From an uncultured Fluviicola sp. (lineage in GTDB: Bacteria > Bacteroidota > Bacteroidia > Flavobacteriales_D > Crocinitomicaceae), in the NCBI RefSeq assembly GCF_902168135.1, contig NZ_CABHOL010000022.1, positions 1-64,000 of the forward strand: 64,000 bases of DNA, read 5' to 3'. The notes below the pieces were generated by a model. The model saw only the letters and a program-made list of their open reading frames with translations, searched no databases and had not been told where the DNA came from. Within the stretch, counting starts at the first letter, position 1, and every line of letters begins with the position of its first letter. The position numbers and the translations under genes were made by a program. Of the stretch, positions 57,996 to 64,000 are shown in pieces.

Positions 57996-58799
57996 TTAAC
58001 TCTTGCGAAGCAAGAGTTTGGCTTTATCCCAATAAACATCCATTTCCTCCAGTGACATTTCAGTCATGTTTTTAGCATCCTGAGCTATCATTTCTTCCAT
58101 TTTCTGGAAGCGGGACTTGAATTTGCGATTGGTCGATTCCAATGCATCTTCCGGGTTGACATTGATGAATCGGGCATAGTTTACAAGAGAGAATATTACG
58201 TCCCCGAACTCGTCTTCGATCTTTTCCGGATCCATCGTCTGTTGTGCTTCATGCAATTCTGAAAATTCTTCGATTACTTTGTTTTTAACATCTTCAATAT
58301 CCGACCATTCAAAACCGATTCCTTTCACTTTTTCCTGGATGCGCATAGCTTTGATTAAAGCGGGAAGGGTATTCGGAACACCTTCCAGTACCGATTTTTT
58401 TCCTTCCTGTAATTTGATCTTTTCCCAGTTAGCCTTTACTTCTTCTTCCGAATCAGCTTTTACGTCTCCGTATATGTGCGGATGCCTGTGGATCAGCTTG
58501 TCACAAATCCCGTTAAGCACACTCGTTACATCAAAAGCTCCCAGTTCAGACCCGATTTTGGAATAGAAAACCATATGCAGGAACAGGTCGCCCAGTTCTC
58601 CCTGGATACCTGCCAGGTCGTTTGCCTGGATGGCATCTGCCAATTCATATGTTTCTTCAATGGTCAAATGCCGCAGCGATTGGATTGTTTGCTTTTTATC
58701 CCACGGACATTTCTCACGCAGATCGTCCATAATATTTAATAAGCGGGCAAAAGCTTCCAGTCTTGGGACTTGCTTTAAATTATTATTAGCTAATTCCAT
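57996..58799 (-). CDS. mazG: Nucleoside triphosphate pyrophosphohydrolase MazG
   Basis: 267-aa cytosolic enzyme that hydrolyses (d)NTPs to NMP and pyrophosphate, limiting aberrant nucleotides and possibly (p)ppGpp levels. It has two MazG domains: the first with CPWDKKQTIQSLRHLTIEETYELADAI and GELGDLFLHMVFYSKI, the second with EEFSELHEAQQT and DEFGDVIFSLVNYARF; the E-x-x-E/E-x-x-D ligands for magnesium are present. The track starts at an ATG (58814) that lies within the -7 element; ATG 58799 (MELANNN) is four bases after it and is chosen. It is divergent from the PagL-like gene with only 40 bp between the two starts. Confidence 0.94.
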   Translation of the reverse strand: MELANNNLKQVPRLEAFARLLNIMDDLREKCPWDKKQTIQSLRHLTIEETYELADAIQANDLAGIQGELGDLFLHMVFYSKIGSELGAFDVTSVLNGICDKLIHRHPHIYGDVKADSEEEVKANWEKIKLQEGKKSVLEGVPNTLPALIKAMRIQEKVKGIGFEWSDIEDVKNKVIEEFSELHEAQQTMDPEKIEDEFGDVIFSLVNYARFINVNPEDALESTNRKFKSRFQKMEEMIAQDAKNMTEMSLEEMDVYWDKAKLLLRKS

Positions 58800-58803
58800 A
58801 CTG

Positions 58804-58811
58804 CAAATGTA
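58804..58811 (-). promoter_or_regulatory. -7 element four bases before the mazG ATG
   Basis: On the minus strand TACATTTG-CAGT-ATG, predicting a leaderless mRNA. Confidence 0.6.
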
Positions 58812-58827
58812 CATAGAACAAAATTTG

Positions 58828-58835
58828 TAATTTTG
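58828..58835 (+). promoter_or_regulatory. -7 element four bases before the pagL-like ATG
   Basis: TAATTTTG-GATT-ATG, predicting a leaderless mRNA. It is 16 bp from the divergent mazG element. Confidence 0.6.
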
Positions 58836-58839
58836 GATT

Positions 58840-59946
58840 ATGAAAATTGCCTTGCTGTTTTTTTTACTGCCTGTTATCTGCTATTCCCAGGAAAGCCGGA
58901 TGGATGATTGGGCTTTCACATTGAAAGGAAAGTCTGGTTTTTTAGCTGCACACCGGGGTACTATGGGGCATCTTGCCAAAGACCGTTTGTTTGCCGGTGA
59001 ACTTTCTTTCAGCAAACGAATGAGATCCCAGAACTGGAGCGAAGAATACAAAAATCCTTATACGGGAGTAACGCTTTACGGATCGAACTTAGGGAATAAG
59101 GAAATTTTAGGCTATGGCTTTGGTGCGTACGGATTTATCGAGTTCCCTTGGTCGAGAAGCGAGAAACATGTTTTTACCTGTAAACTTGGAGCCGGTTTAG
59201 GCGGAGTAACAAAGGTTTACGATGTGACTAAAAATCCGAAAAATGTGCCGATGAGTACTTATTTGAATGCGGTTATCTGCCTGGGACTCCAGGGAAGATG
59301 GTATATAAAACCTCAACATGCATTGTTCTATAGTCTCGATATGACCCACTTTTCAAACGGATCAAGCAAAGTGCCTAATTTAGGAGTGAATATGCCCTTT
59401 ATAGGACTGGGATATGAGTATACCTTTAAGAAGAAAGAGTATACCGGTCTTGAATTGACCCAATTCGAACGGGTGCCGTTTTTTAAGAGCTGGAATGTTT
59501 CGATTGTGGGGATTGTTTCCGATAAACAGATTTTCCCTACGGGAGGAAGGCGCTATCCGGTTTATGCTCTGAGTGGAATGCTTTACAAACAGTTTAAACC
59601 GAAAGTGGGAATGGAAATTGCTTTGGATATCATTTCGAAACAGTCCATTACCTATTACAGGGAATATATTCCTAAAACACAATGGGATATTTTACAGGTA
59701 GGGGGATTCTTAGGATACAATATTCCATTGGATAAGTTTCGTTTTGTTATTGGAATGGGGGCGTACATCAAAGATCGTTACCAGCCTGATGCTATGTTCT
59801 ACCACCGGGTGGGAATGCGTTATCAATGCAAAAACGGATTATTGCTAAACCTGGTTCTGAAATCCCATTGGGCTAAAGCAGATTATATTGAATATGGTGT
59901 AGGATACACCTTTAATTATAAAACAAGATATCATGCGAAGAAGTAG
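58840..59946 (+). CDS. PagL-like acyloxyacyl hydrolase (lipid A 3-O-deacylase family)
   Basis: 368-aa outer-membrane protein. It has a signal peptide (MKIALLFFLLPVICYSQ) and a beta-barrel of the PagL type, extended at the C-terminus relative to the 150-190 aa of classical PagL. The family motif HFSNG...PNLG is present (His170 and Ser172 in THFSNGSSKVPNLGVN), which holds the catalytic His and Ser. The predicted reaction is removal of the 3-O-linked acyl chain of lipid A in the outer leaflet. The extra C-terminal half continues with barrel-like strands. Its 3' end overlaps the next gene by 14 bp, so it is co-translated with the GIN-domain lipoprotein. Confidence 0.82.
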   Translation: MKIALLFFLLPVICYSQESRMDDWAFTLKGKSGFLAAHRGTMGHLAKDRLFAGELSFSKRMRSQNWSEEYKNPYTGVTLYGSNLGNKEILGYGFGAYGFIEFPWSRSEKHVFTCKLGAGLGGVTKVYDVTKNPKNVPMSTYLNAVICLGLQGRWYIKPQHALFYSLDMTHFSNGSSKVPNLGVNMPFIGLGYEYTFKKKEYTGLELTQFERVPFFKSWNVSIVGIVSDKQIFPTGGRRYPVYALSGMLYKQFKPKVGMEIALDIISKQSITYYREYIPKTQWDILQVGGFLGYNIPLDKFRFVIGMGAYIKDRYQPDAMFYHRVGMRYQCKNGLLLNLVLKSHWAKADYIEYGVGYTFNYKTRYHAKK

Positions 59947-60676
59947 TTTGGTGCTTTTAATGGTAATGGGTTTTCTCGCTTTCTCTTGTAAAAAGCCTGA
60001 AAACAGAACTTGTTTCAAGTTTTTGGGATCGGAAACTACCAAAGAGATTTCATTGGCATCATTTGACCGCCTGGATTTGAGAGAGCATGTGGAATACGTA
60101 CTTATCCAGGATTCATTGGATAAAGTAGTTTTGAAAGGTGGTAAAAACCTGTTGAACCTGATAGAAACCAGGGTTGAGAACGGGGCTTTGATCATTGAGA
60201 ATAAGAATCGTTGCGGTTTCCTGAGAGATGCGAAAAAGGTAGTGGTTGCTGAGATCCATTTCACCAAACTGATTAATGTAAGGTTTATTGGAACGGAGCC
60301 TCTGAAAAGCCAGGGAAGTATTTATACGGATTACTTCACGTTTTACAGCAGGGATGGGGCAGGTGATGTTGAGTTGAATATCCACGCCATTCAACTCGAT
60401 GCAGAGGCTAATCACGGGTGGTGTAATTTTACTTTTACCGGCGTTGTGCAAAAAGCCCGCATTTGTGCAAAAAGCAATAGTTACTGTGATGTAAGTGGAC
60501 TGACAGTTACGGATTCTATTTATGTTGCTTCGGAAACTGTAGGAGATATTAAGATCAATGCTGATAACCTGGTGATTCATGGATACATTACTGAATCCGG
60601 GAATATCCTGTATAAAGGAACTCCGCTGGGGCAGGATGTACTGATCAATGGCACCGGTTCGGTGAAACCATTATAA
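59933..60676 (+). CDS. GIN-domain (DUF2807-like) lipoprotein
   Basis: 247-aa lipoprotein with lipobox AFSC (mature N-terminus CKKPENR). The mature domain is a right-handed beta-helix-like putative auto-transporter/adhesin head GIN domain, shown by repeated strands such as YTDYFTFYSRDGAGDVELNIHA and CDVSGLTVTDSIYVASETVGDIKIN. Its role is unknown. It overlaps the PagL-like gene by 14 bp and forms a two-gene operon with it, ended by a palindrome and a bidirectional terminator. Confidence 0.82.
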   Translation: MRRSSLVLLMVMGFLAFSCKKPENRTCFKFLGSETTKEISLASFDRLDLREHVEYVLIQDSLDKVVLKGGKNLLNLIETRVENGALIIENKNRCGFLRDAKKVVVAEIHFTKLINVRFIGTEPLKSQGSIYTDYFTFYSRDGAGDVELNIHAIQLDAEANHGWCNFTFTGVVQKARICAKSNSYCDVSGLTVTDSIYVASETVGDIKINADNLVIHGYITESGNILYKGTPLGQDVLINGTGSVKPL

Positions 60677-60701
60677 AGTGGGTATGCGATGCATTGAAAA
60701 A

Positions 60702-60729
60702 GTGGGGACGCGATGCTTCGCGTCCCTAC
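60702..60729. repeat. Palindromic repeat with CTAC end, next to a decayed copy
   Basis: GTGGGGACGCGA-TGCT-TCGCGTCCCTAC is a 12-bp inverted repeat with one wobble. A partial copy, AAGTGGGTATGCGATGC, precedes it at 60676-60692. It is the same type as the elements at 47190 and 51770. Confidence 0.75.
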
Positions 60730-60737
60730 AGGAAAAT

Positions 60738-60774
60738 AAAAAATGCCCTGACATTTATCGTCAGGGCATTTTTT
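60738..60774. terminator. Bidirectional rho-independent terminator
   Basis: AAAAAATGCCCTGAC - ATTTATC - GTCAGGGCATTTTTT is a perfect 15-bp inverted repeat between the convergent GIN lipoprotein and ACT-domain genes. Confidence 0.92.
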
Positions 60775-61435
60775 ATTTTCCTCTTTTCAATTGCATCAGC
60801 ACTTTAAAGGCTTTATCAACATGATCTTGTTTTACAATGATTGTAAACTCATTGGCAGTTGAAACGATCTCCACAATGTTCAGACCTTCCCAGGCCAAAT
60901 GTTTCAGGATGTAATAGTAAATACCATATACTTCCGAATTCACAGCAGGAAGTTTCACCGTAATGGAGGCCAAATCTCTTGTGTGAGACTTTAAACGCTC
61001 ATTGATCAGTAAGTTCTCCACGCGTGGTGAAATGCTTTGGGAGCAAATAACAGTTGTTTCAGTAACACCTCTGCAAATAGTATAGAAAATATCGGATTCC
61101 GAATTCACTAATTGAACCAGGTCGGCTTGCTTTAAGCGCAATGATTCTGTGTTTTCAAATGTAAAGTCTTCTAAGTTTGAGCGAACTAAGAAATCTCCTA
61201 ATTCACCGATGATGTTAGTGATTTTGATGTTAAGGCGGTGGTAAAGTCCCGGAGACATTCGTTTGATTGCCATGACAATCGCTCCTTCTTTTACTTCTTT
61301 TCCTAAAGCTTCTTCAATTTCCGGTTTGATCTTACGCGCAAGTGAAGAAATGTTAATCAGATCGTCTGTCATAGCTTCACGCAAAAACGGACTTCTTCCG
61401 ATTATTTCTTCTGTTATTTTTCCAATTGATAACAT
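60773..61435 (-). CDS. ACT-domain protein
   Basis: 220-aa cytosolic protein. The N-terminal half is helical (IIGRSPFLREAMTDDLINISSLARKIKPEIEEALGKEVKEGAIVMAIKRM) and looks like a small DNA- or protein-binding helical domain. The C-terminal part (about 145-215; ASITVKLPAVNSEVYGIYYYILKHLAWEGLNIVEIVSTANEFTIIVKQDHVDKAFKVL) is an ACT domain of the aspartate-kinase type. It may sense a small molecule, but no enzyme domain is attached. It is a single gene with its own promoter and a strong terminator. Confidence 0.75.
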   Translation of the reverse strand: MLSIGKITEEIIGRSPFLREAMTDDLINISSLARKIKPEIEEALGKEVKEGAIVMAIKRMSPGLYHRLNIKITNIIGELGDFLVRSNLEDFTFENTESLRLKQADLVQLVNSESDIFYTICRGVTETTVICSQSISPRVENLLINERLKSHTRDLASITVKLPAVNSEVYGIYYYILKHLAWEGLNIVEIVSTANEFTIIVKQDHVDKAFKVLMQLKRGK

Positions 61436-61460
61436 AATTTGGTTTGAATTAATAGGTGTG

Positions 61461-61468
61461 CAAATTTA
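61461..61468 (-). promoter_or_regulatory. -7 element for the ACT-domain gene
   Basis: TAAATTTG on the minus strand, 25 bases before the ATG at 61435. Confidence 0.6.
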
Positions 61469-61623
61469 AACAAAACGTTCCAGAAACAACTGTAAAACTG
61501 TTAGAAATTATACAGAATGAATAAACTATTGTTTTCAATGAAGAAAACTTAATATTTGATGAATATTCTATTTCTGTAAGATTATGTAGTGATTAAATCC
61601 CTAAACTTTAGTTATAGTTAGTA

Positions 61624-62325
61624 TTATGCACGCGTATGATTTTTAACAAGATTCAGCACATATTCCAGTTGTTCTGTTTCGCTCATTTCTGAGTTGTCAA
61701 CGACCAATGCGTCTTTTGCCTGGGTAAGCGGACTGATTGCCCGGGTACTGTCAATACGGTCTCTGTGTTTTAAGTTCTCAAGGATTTCGTCGATGCTGTT
61801 TGTTTCCCCTTTTGCCTGTAATTCCAGGAACCGTCTTTTAGCGCGTATTTCCGGTTTGGCAGTGATAAAAAGTTTTAATTCTGCGTTGGGGAAAACAACT
61901 GTTCCGATGTCTCTTCCATCCATCACAACGCCTCCGTTTTTGCCAAGGTTCTGCTGTTGCTGTACCAAAAATTCTCTTACTTCTTTGATTGCGGCAACTT
62001 CACTCACGATATTGGCAACTTCCAATTGCCTGATGGCATCGGAAACGTCTTCGTCATTTAAAAGCACCGGTCTGTTTCCCTTGGTGTCCGGTTTCCCGAA
62101 TTGGATGCGGATGTGAGGAAGGCTGCTGACAACGCAGCTCAGGTTGATTTTATGTGCTCCAAGTGCACAGCCGTTCTTTAATGCATAGAGTGCAACGCAG
62201 CGATACATAGCTCCCGAGTCGATAAAAGTATAGTTCATTTTTTTTGCCAGCGCTTTTGCCAGTGTACTTTTACCGCAGGAAGAAAATCCGTCAATTGCGA
62301 TTGTAATGTGTTGCGTTGATTGCAT
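61624..62325 (-). CDS. cmk: (d)CMP kinase
   Basis: 233-aa cytosolic kinase that phosphorylates CMP and dCMP using ATP. The P-loop is GFSSCGKST (residues 13-21). The nucleotide-binding region shows FIDSGAMYRCVALYAL, the substrate site DGRDIGTVVFPNA, and the lid has RAKRRFLELQAKGE and RDRIDSTRAISPL. The length is normal. In many Bacteroidota cmk is next to porQ; here a barrel-protein gene lies between them. The ATG at 62325 is four bases after TAAATTCG, so the transcript is likely leaderless. Confidence 0.95.
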   Translation of the reverse strand: MQSTQHITIAIDGFSSCGKSTLAKALAKKMNYTFIDSGAMYRCVALYALKNGCALGAHKINLSCVVSSLPHIRIQFGKPDTKGNRPVLLNDEDVSDAIRQLEVANIVSEVAAIKEVREFLVQQQQNLGKNGGVVMDGRDIGTVVFPNAELKLFITAKPEIRAKRRFLELQAKGETNSIDEILENLKHRDRIDSTRAISPLTQAKDALVVDNSEMSETEQLEYVLNLVKNHTRA

Positions 62326-62329
62326 AGTG

Positions 62330-62337
62330 CGAATTTA
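62330..62337 (-). promoter_or_regulatory. Variant -7 element four bases before the cmk ATG
   Basis: On the minus strand TAAATTCG-CACT-ATG. The conserved four-base spacing supports TAnnTTCG as a working variant. Confidence 0.5.
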
Positions 62338-62370
62338 ATTTAAATGGAAGAAACGGCAATTCATTTCAAC

Positions 62371-62399
62371 AAAAAAGGGCTCGTCATTGACGAACCCTT
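62371..62399 (-). terminator. Rho-independent terminator of the barrel-protein gene
   Basis: On the minus strand AAGGGTTCGTC - AAT - GACGAGCCCTT with one wobble pair and then TTTT. It lies 25 bp after the stop at 62425. Confidence 0.85.
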
Positions 62400-62424
62400 C
62401 ATATTTTTTAGATGAACTCTAGTA

Positions 62425-63162
62425 TTAGAATCTCCATCCTAAACGGAACATACCCATAACGTTGTTAGAGAATCCGCTTGATTTCATTTCATTACCTGTT
62501 ACTTCAGTAGTTACACCAGCAACTGTAGTTGAGAAAGAACCTTCTTTCATAGTGTAAGAATTAAATCCTAATCCTAATTCAACTCCTAAGTAGAAGTTCT
62601 CTGCGAAATAGTAATCAGTACCAGCAACGATACCAACACCGAAACCTGCAGTTTTTTGCTCTCCTTTTTCAGAGTAATCAGCAGCAACCCAAGTAGCACC
62701 GTCAGTCTGCTCACCTTCAGCAGTCATTTTACCCATACCGAAGTTGATATCCAAACCTGCGTAAGGAGACAATTTCTCAGTTCCTTTGAAGTGGTATTCT
62801 CCACCGATTCCGATAGTTGTTGTTCCCATACGAGTTACATAAGTACCAGCACCTCCTGAGTTGTCAATTTCGTTTTCGTAGAAATTGTTAGTAGTCTTGT
62901 TGCTGCTGAATCCTAAAGACAAACGAATTGCGATGTTCTCAGTAGCAAAGTAACGGAAACGTAATCCCGGAGCAACGATAGATGGAGTAGTACCACCGTT
63001 AGTTGTAGGATTCAAGTTTGTAGCAGAAGAGTTAGCGAACCCGAATGCAGCTAAACCAGCAACGTTTCCTTCCAATGACATTGGAGCTCCTTCAGTTGGT
63101 TTTTGTGCCATTACAGCAGTTGTTAAAATCATTCCACCTAAAAGTAAACTTAACTTTTTCAT
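62425..63162 (-). CDS. Outer-membrane beta-barrel protein
   Basis: 245-aa protein with a signal peptide (MKKLSLLLGGMILTTAVMAQ) and an 8-strand OmpA/OmpW-type barrel (VAPGLRFRYFATENIAIRLSLGFSSN, TTTIGIGGEYHF, LSPYAGLDINFGMG, NFYLGVELGLGFNSYTM) ending in FRLGWRF with a terminal Phe, the normal outer-membrane signal. ATG 63162 is used because the nine extra codons of the track ORF overlap the promoter region. The codon use is strongly biased and the terminator is good, which suggest a highly expressed porin-like protein. Specific function is unknown. Confidence 0.85.
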   Translation of the reverse strand: MKKLSLLLGGMILTTAVMAQKPTEGAPMSLEGNVAGLAAFGFANSSATNLNPTTNGGTTPSIVAPGLRFRYFATENIAIRLSLGFSSNKTTNNFYENEIDNSGGAGTYVTRMGTTTIGIGGEYHFKGTEKLSPYAGLDINFGMGKMTAEGEQTDGATWVAADYSEKGEQKTAGFGVGIVAGTDYYFAENFYLGVELGLGFNSYTMKEGSFSTTVAGVTTEVTGNEMKSSGFSNNVMGMFRLGWRF

Positions 63163-63186
63163 GTTATAAATTATTATTGGTTTGGG

Positions 63187-63194
63187 CAAATCTA
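63187..63194 (-). promoter_or_regulatory. -7 element for the barrel-protein gene
   Basis: TAGATTTG on the minus strand, 24 bases before ATG 63162. Confidence 0.6.
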
Positions 63195-63302
63195 CGTATT
63201 AAAAAGATTCAGGTTACAAAAACATGTTAACAAATTTCGGTGAATAACTCAATAAGAGGATTGTTTTGTTTGTGTAAACAATTGATTTAAAATGAGATGT
63301 GT

Positions 63303-64000
63303 TTATTTTTTAGAAAGCAAAAAATTTAGAGTCAGACCATGCTGACCGCCCGCAACCGAGTAGACATACCAGCCGTAATCTACACTGAAACGCTTGAATG
63401 CCATTCCGGCCCCAAAACTGAAACCTGCCAGCCCTCCGCGACCAACAATAGCTAATTCCTTTCTTCGCTGGTAATCAAAAGCAGTCCGGATCTGAAGCTT
63501 TTTCCCGATAAGGATTTCAAGCTGAAATTTGGCATGACGGGCAAGGTTATCGAAAAAGCCGGATTGTTTTACCTGGATGGTATCGCCGGTCAATGGGTCA
63601 ATACGTGGTTTTGCATTAGGATCTACATAGGAAAGGTTCCATTTCTGTAAATGCTGTGCAACCAAACTGATGCGGAAAGGCGCATGTCTTAATTTGTGAG
63701 AGATTCCTAACTGTACTTCTAACGGAAGCGGATTCTTCTCTGTCGTAAATCCTTTCCACTGCACTCCCAGGTTCTTAATAACACCCACGATATTGAGGTT
63801 TCTTGCAGAATCCCTGTAAAGTCCGGCAATATCCAAACTTGTTCCGAATGCAGTATATGAATCTAACTGGGAATACAAAATGTTTAAAGTTGCTCCCACT
63901 GACATCCGTTCATTAAATGTTCTTTGTGCACTTGCTCCCAGGATGAAATCTCCCGGAGTGAAAGTTCCGAGATCTGTTCCGTCGAAATCCGTGCGCTTCA
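63303..64000 (-). CDS. porQ: Type IX secretion system protein PorQ (5' end outside the window)
   Basis: The reading frame is open to the right edge of the window; the track ORF (from 63905) starts at an internal Met. About 231 codons are visible, out of roughly 340 for PorQ. The upstream frame reads TDFDGTDLGTFTPGDFILGASAQRTF just before the track ORF, which fits the PorQ barrel, as do MSVGATLNILYSQLDSY, ALNLNIVGVIKNLG-type sequence (NLNIVGVIKNLGVQWKGF) and the end GGQHGLTLNFLLSKK. PorQ is an outer-membrane barrel of the PorV/FadL-like group needed for T9SS attachment of cargo. Its presence near cmk is the common Bacteroidota arrangement and supports the call. Confidence 0.82.
   Translation of the reverse strand, partial: KRTDFDGTDLGTFTPGDFILGASAQRTFNERMSVGATLNILYSQLDSYTAFGTSLDIAGLYRDSARNLNIVGVIKNLGVQWKGFTTEKNPLPLEVQLGISHKLRHAPFRISLVAQHLQKWNLSYVDPNAKPRIDPLTGDTIQVKQSGFFDNLARHAKFQLEILIGKKLQIRTAFDYQRRKELAIVGRGGLAGFSFGAGMAFKRFSVDYGWYVYSVAGGQHGLTLNFLLSKK

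Noticed and set aside
60113-60580. 155-codon antisense ORF opposite the GIN-domain lipoprotein
   Set aside because: It lies wholly within a well-supported gene, and has no signal, motif or promoter.
61694-62116. 140-codon antisense ORF opposite cmk
   Set aside because: It is a shadow frame of a well-recognised kinase gene, rich in Ser and low in complexity.

Overview
The window looks like chromosomal DNA of a Bacteroidota bacterium of the order Flavobacteriales, most likely a Fluviicola-like member of the Crocinitomicaceae (genus inferred from style, not proven). The evidence is: a short primary sigma factor without region 1.1; many promoters with the Bacteroidota -7 element TAnnTTTG and no Shine-Dalgarno sites; at least eight proteins with type IX secretion system (T9SS) C-terminal sorting domains; two TonB-dependent receptors; and the 3' part of porQ, a T9SS gene, at the right edge. 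I saw no tRNA, rRNA, CRISPR array, IS element, prophage or integrase.

Layout. 0-17 kb: a secreted M43-type metalloprotease, a YbiT-type ABC-F ATPase with a degenerate second Walker A, an FkbM methyltransferase, a giant VCBS/FG-GAP secreted protein, htpG with a DjlA-like membrane J-protein behind it, and a 1555-aa type B T9SS protein with about eight Ig-like repeats. 17-31 kb: housekeeping genes (RsmI-like methyltransferase, low-molecular-weight tyrosine phosphatase, rpoD, priA), a lipoprotein, a VOC protein, a patatin/beta-barrel fusion, a THUMP rRNA methyltransferase, a small T9SS protein and citrate synthase. 31-41.5 kb: a dipeptidyl peptidase IV, then a five-gene co-directional operon that reads as an extracellular nucleic-acid scavenging system: lamin-tail T9SS protein, TonB-dependent receptor, T9SS endonuclease I, and a 5'-nucleotidase split into two genes. 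It has a leader of about 210 nt. 41.5-47 kb: a minus-strand operon DUF1800 - DUF1501(T9SS) - outer-membrane barrel - lipoprotein. 47-64 kb: lpdA, an M61 peptidase, an unknown secreted protein, a second Ig-repeat type B T9SS protein, a TonB-dependent receptor, mazG, a PagL-like deacylase with a GIN-domain lipoprotein, an ACT-domain protein, cmk, an OmpA-like barrel and porQ.

Regulatory structure. I located TAnnTTTG (or TAnnTTCG) elements just upstream of more than twenty genes or operons. In five genes (djlA-like, priA, mazG, pagL-like, cmk) the element is followed by exactly four bases and then the start codon, which predicts leaderless mRNAs. A family of palindromes with core GGGnCGCG-AnnnT-CGCGnCCC (some flanked by GTAG/CTAC) sits at gene 3' ends and seems to double as terminators.

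The most interesting items are the leaderless promoter architecture, the palindrome family, the nucleic-acid scavenging operon with its long leader and a palindrome at the predicted start of transcription, and the DUF1800/DUF1501 operon in which one protein carries both a twin-arginine-like N-terminus and a T9SS sorting domain. All functions are assigned from protein motifs read by eye; no database search was run.
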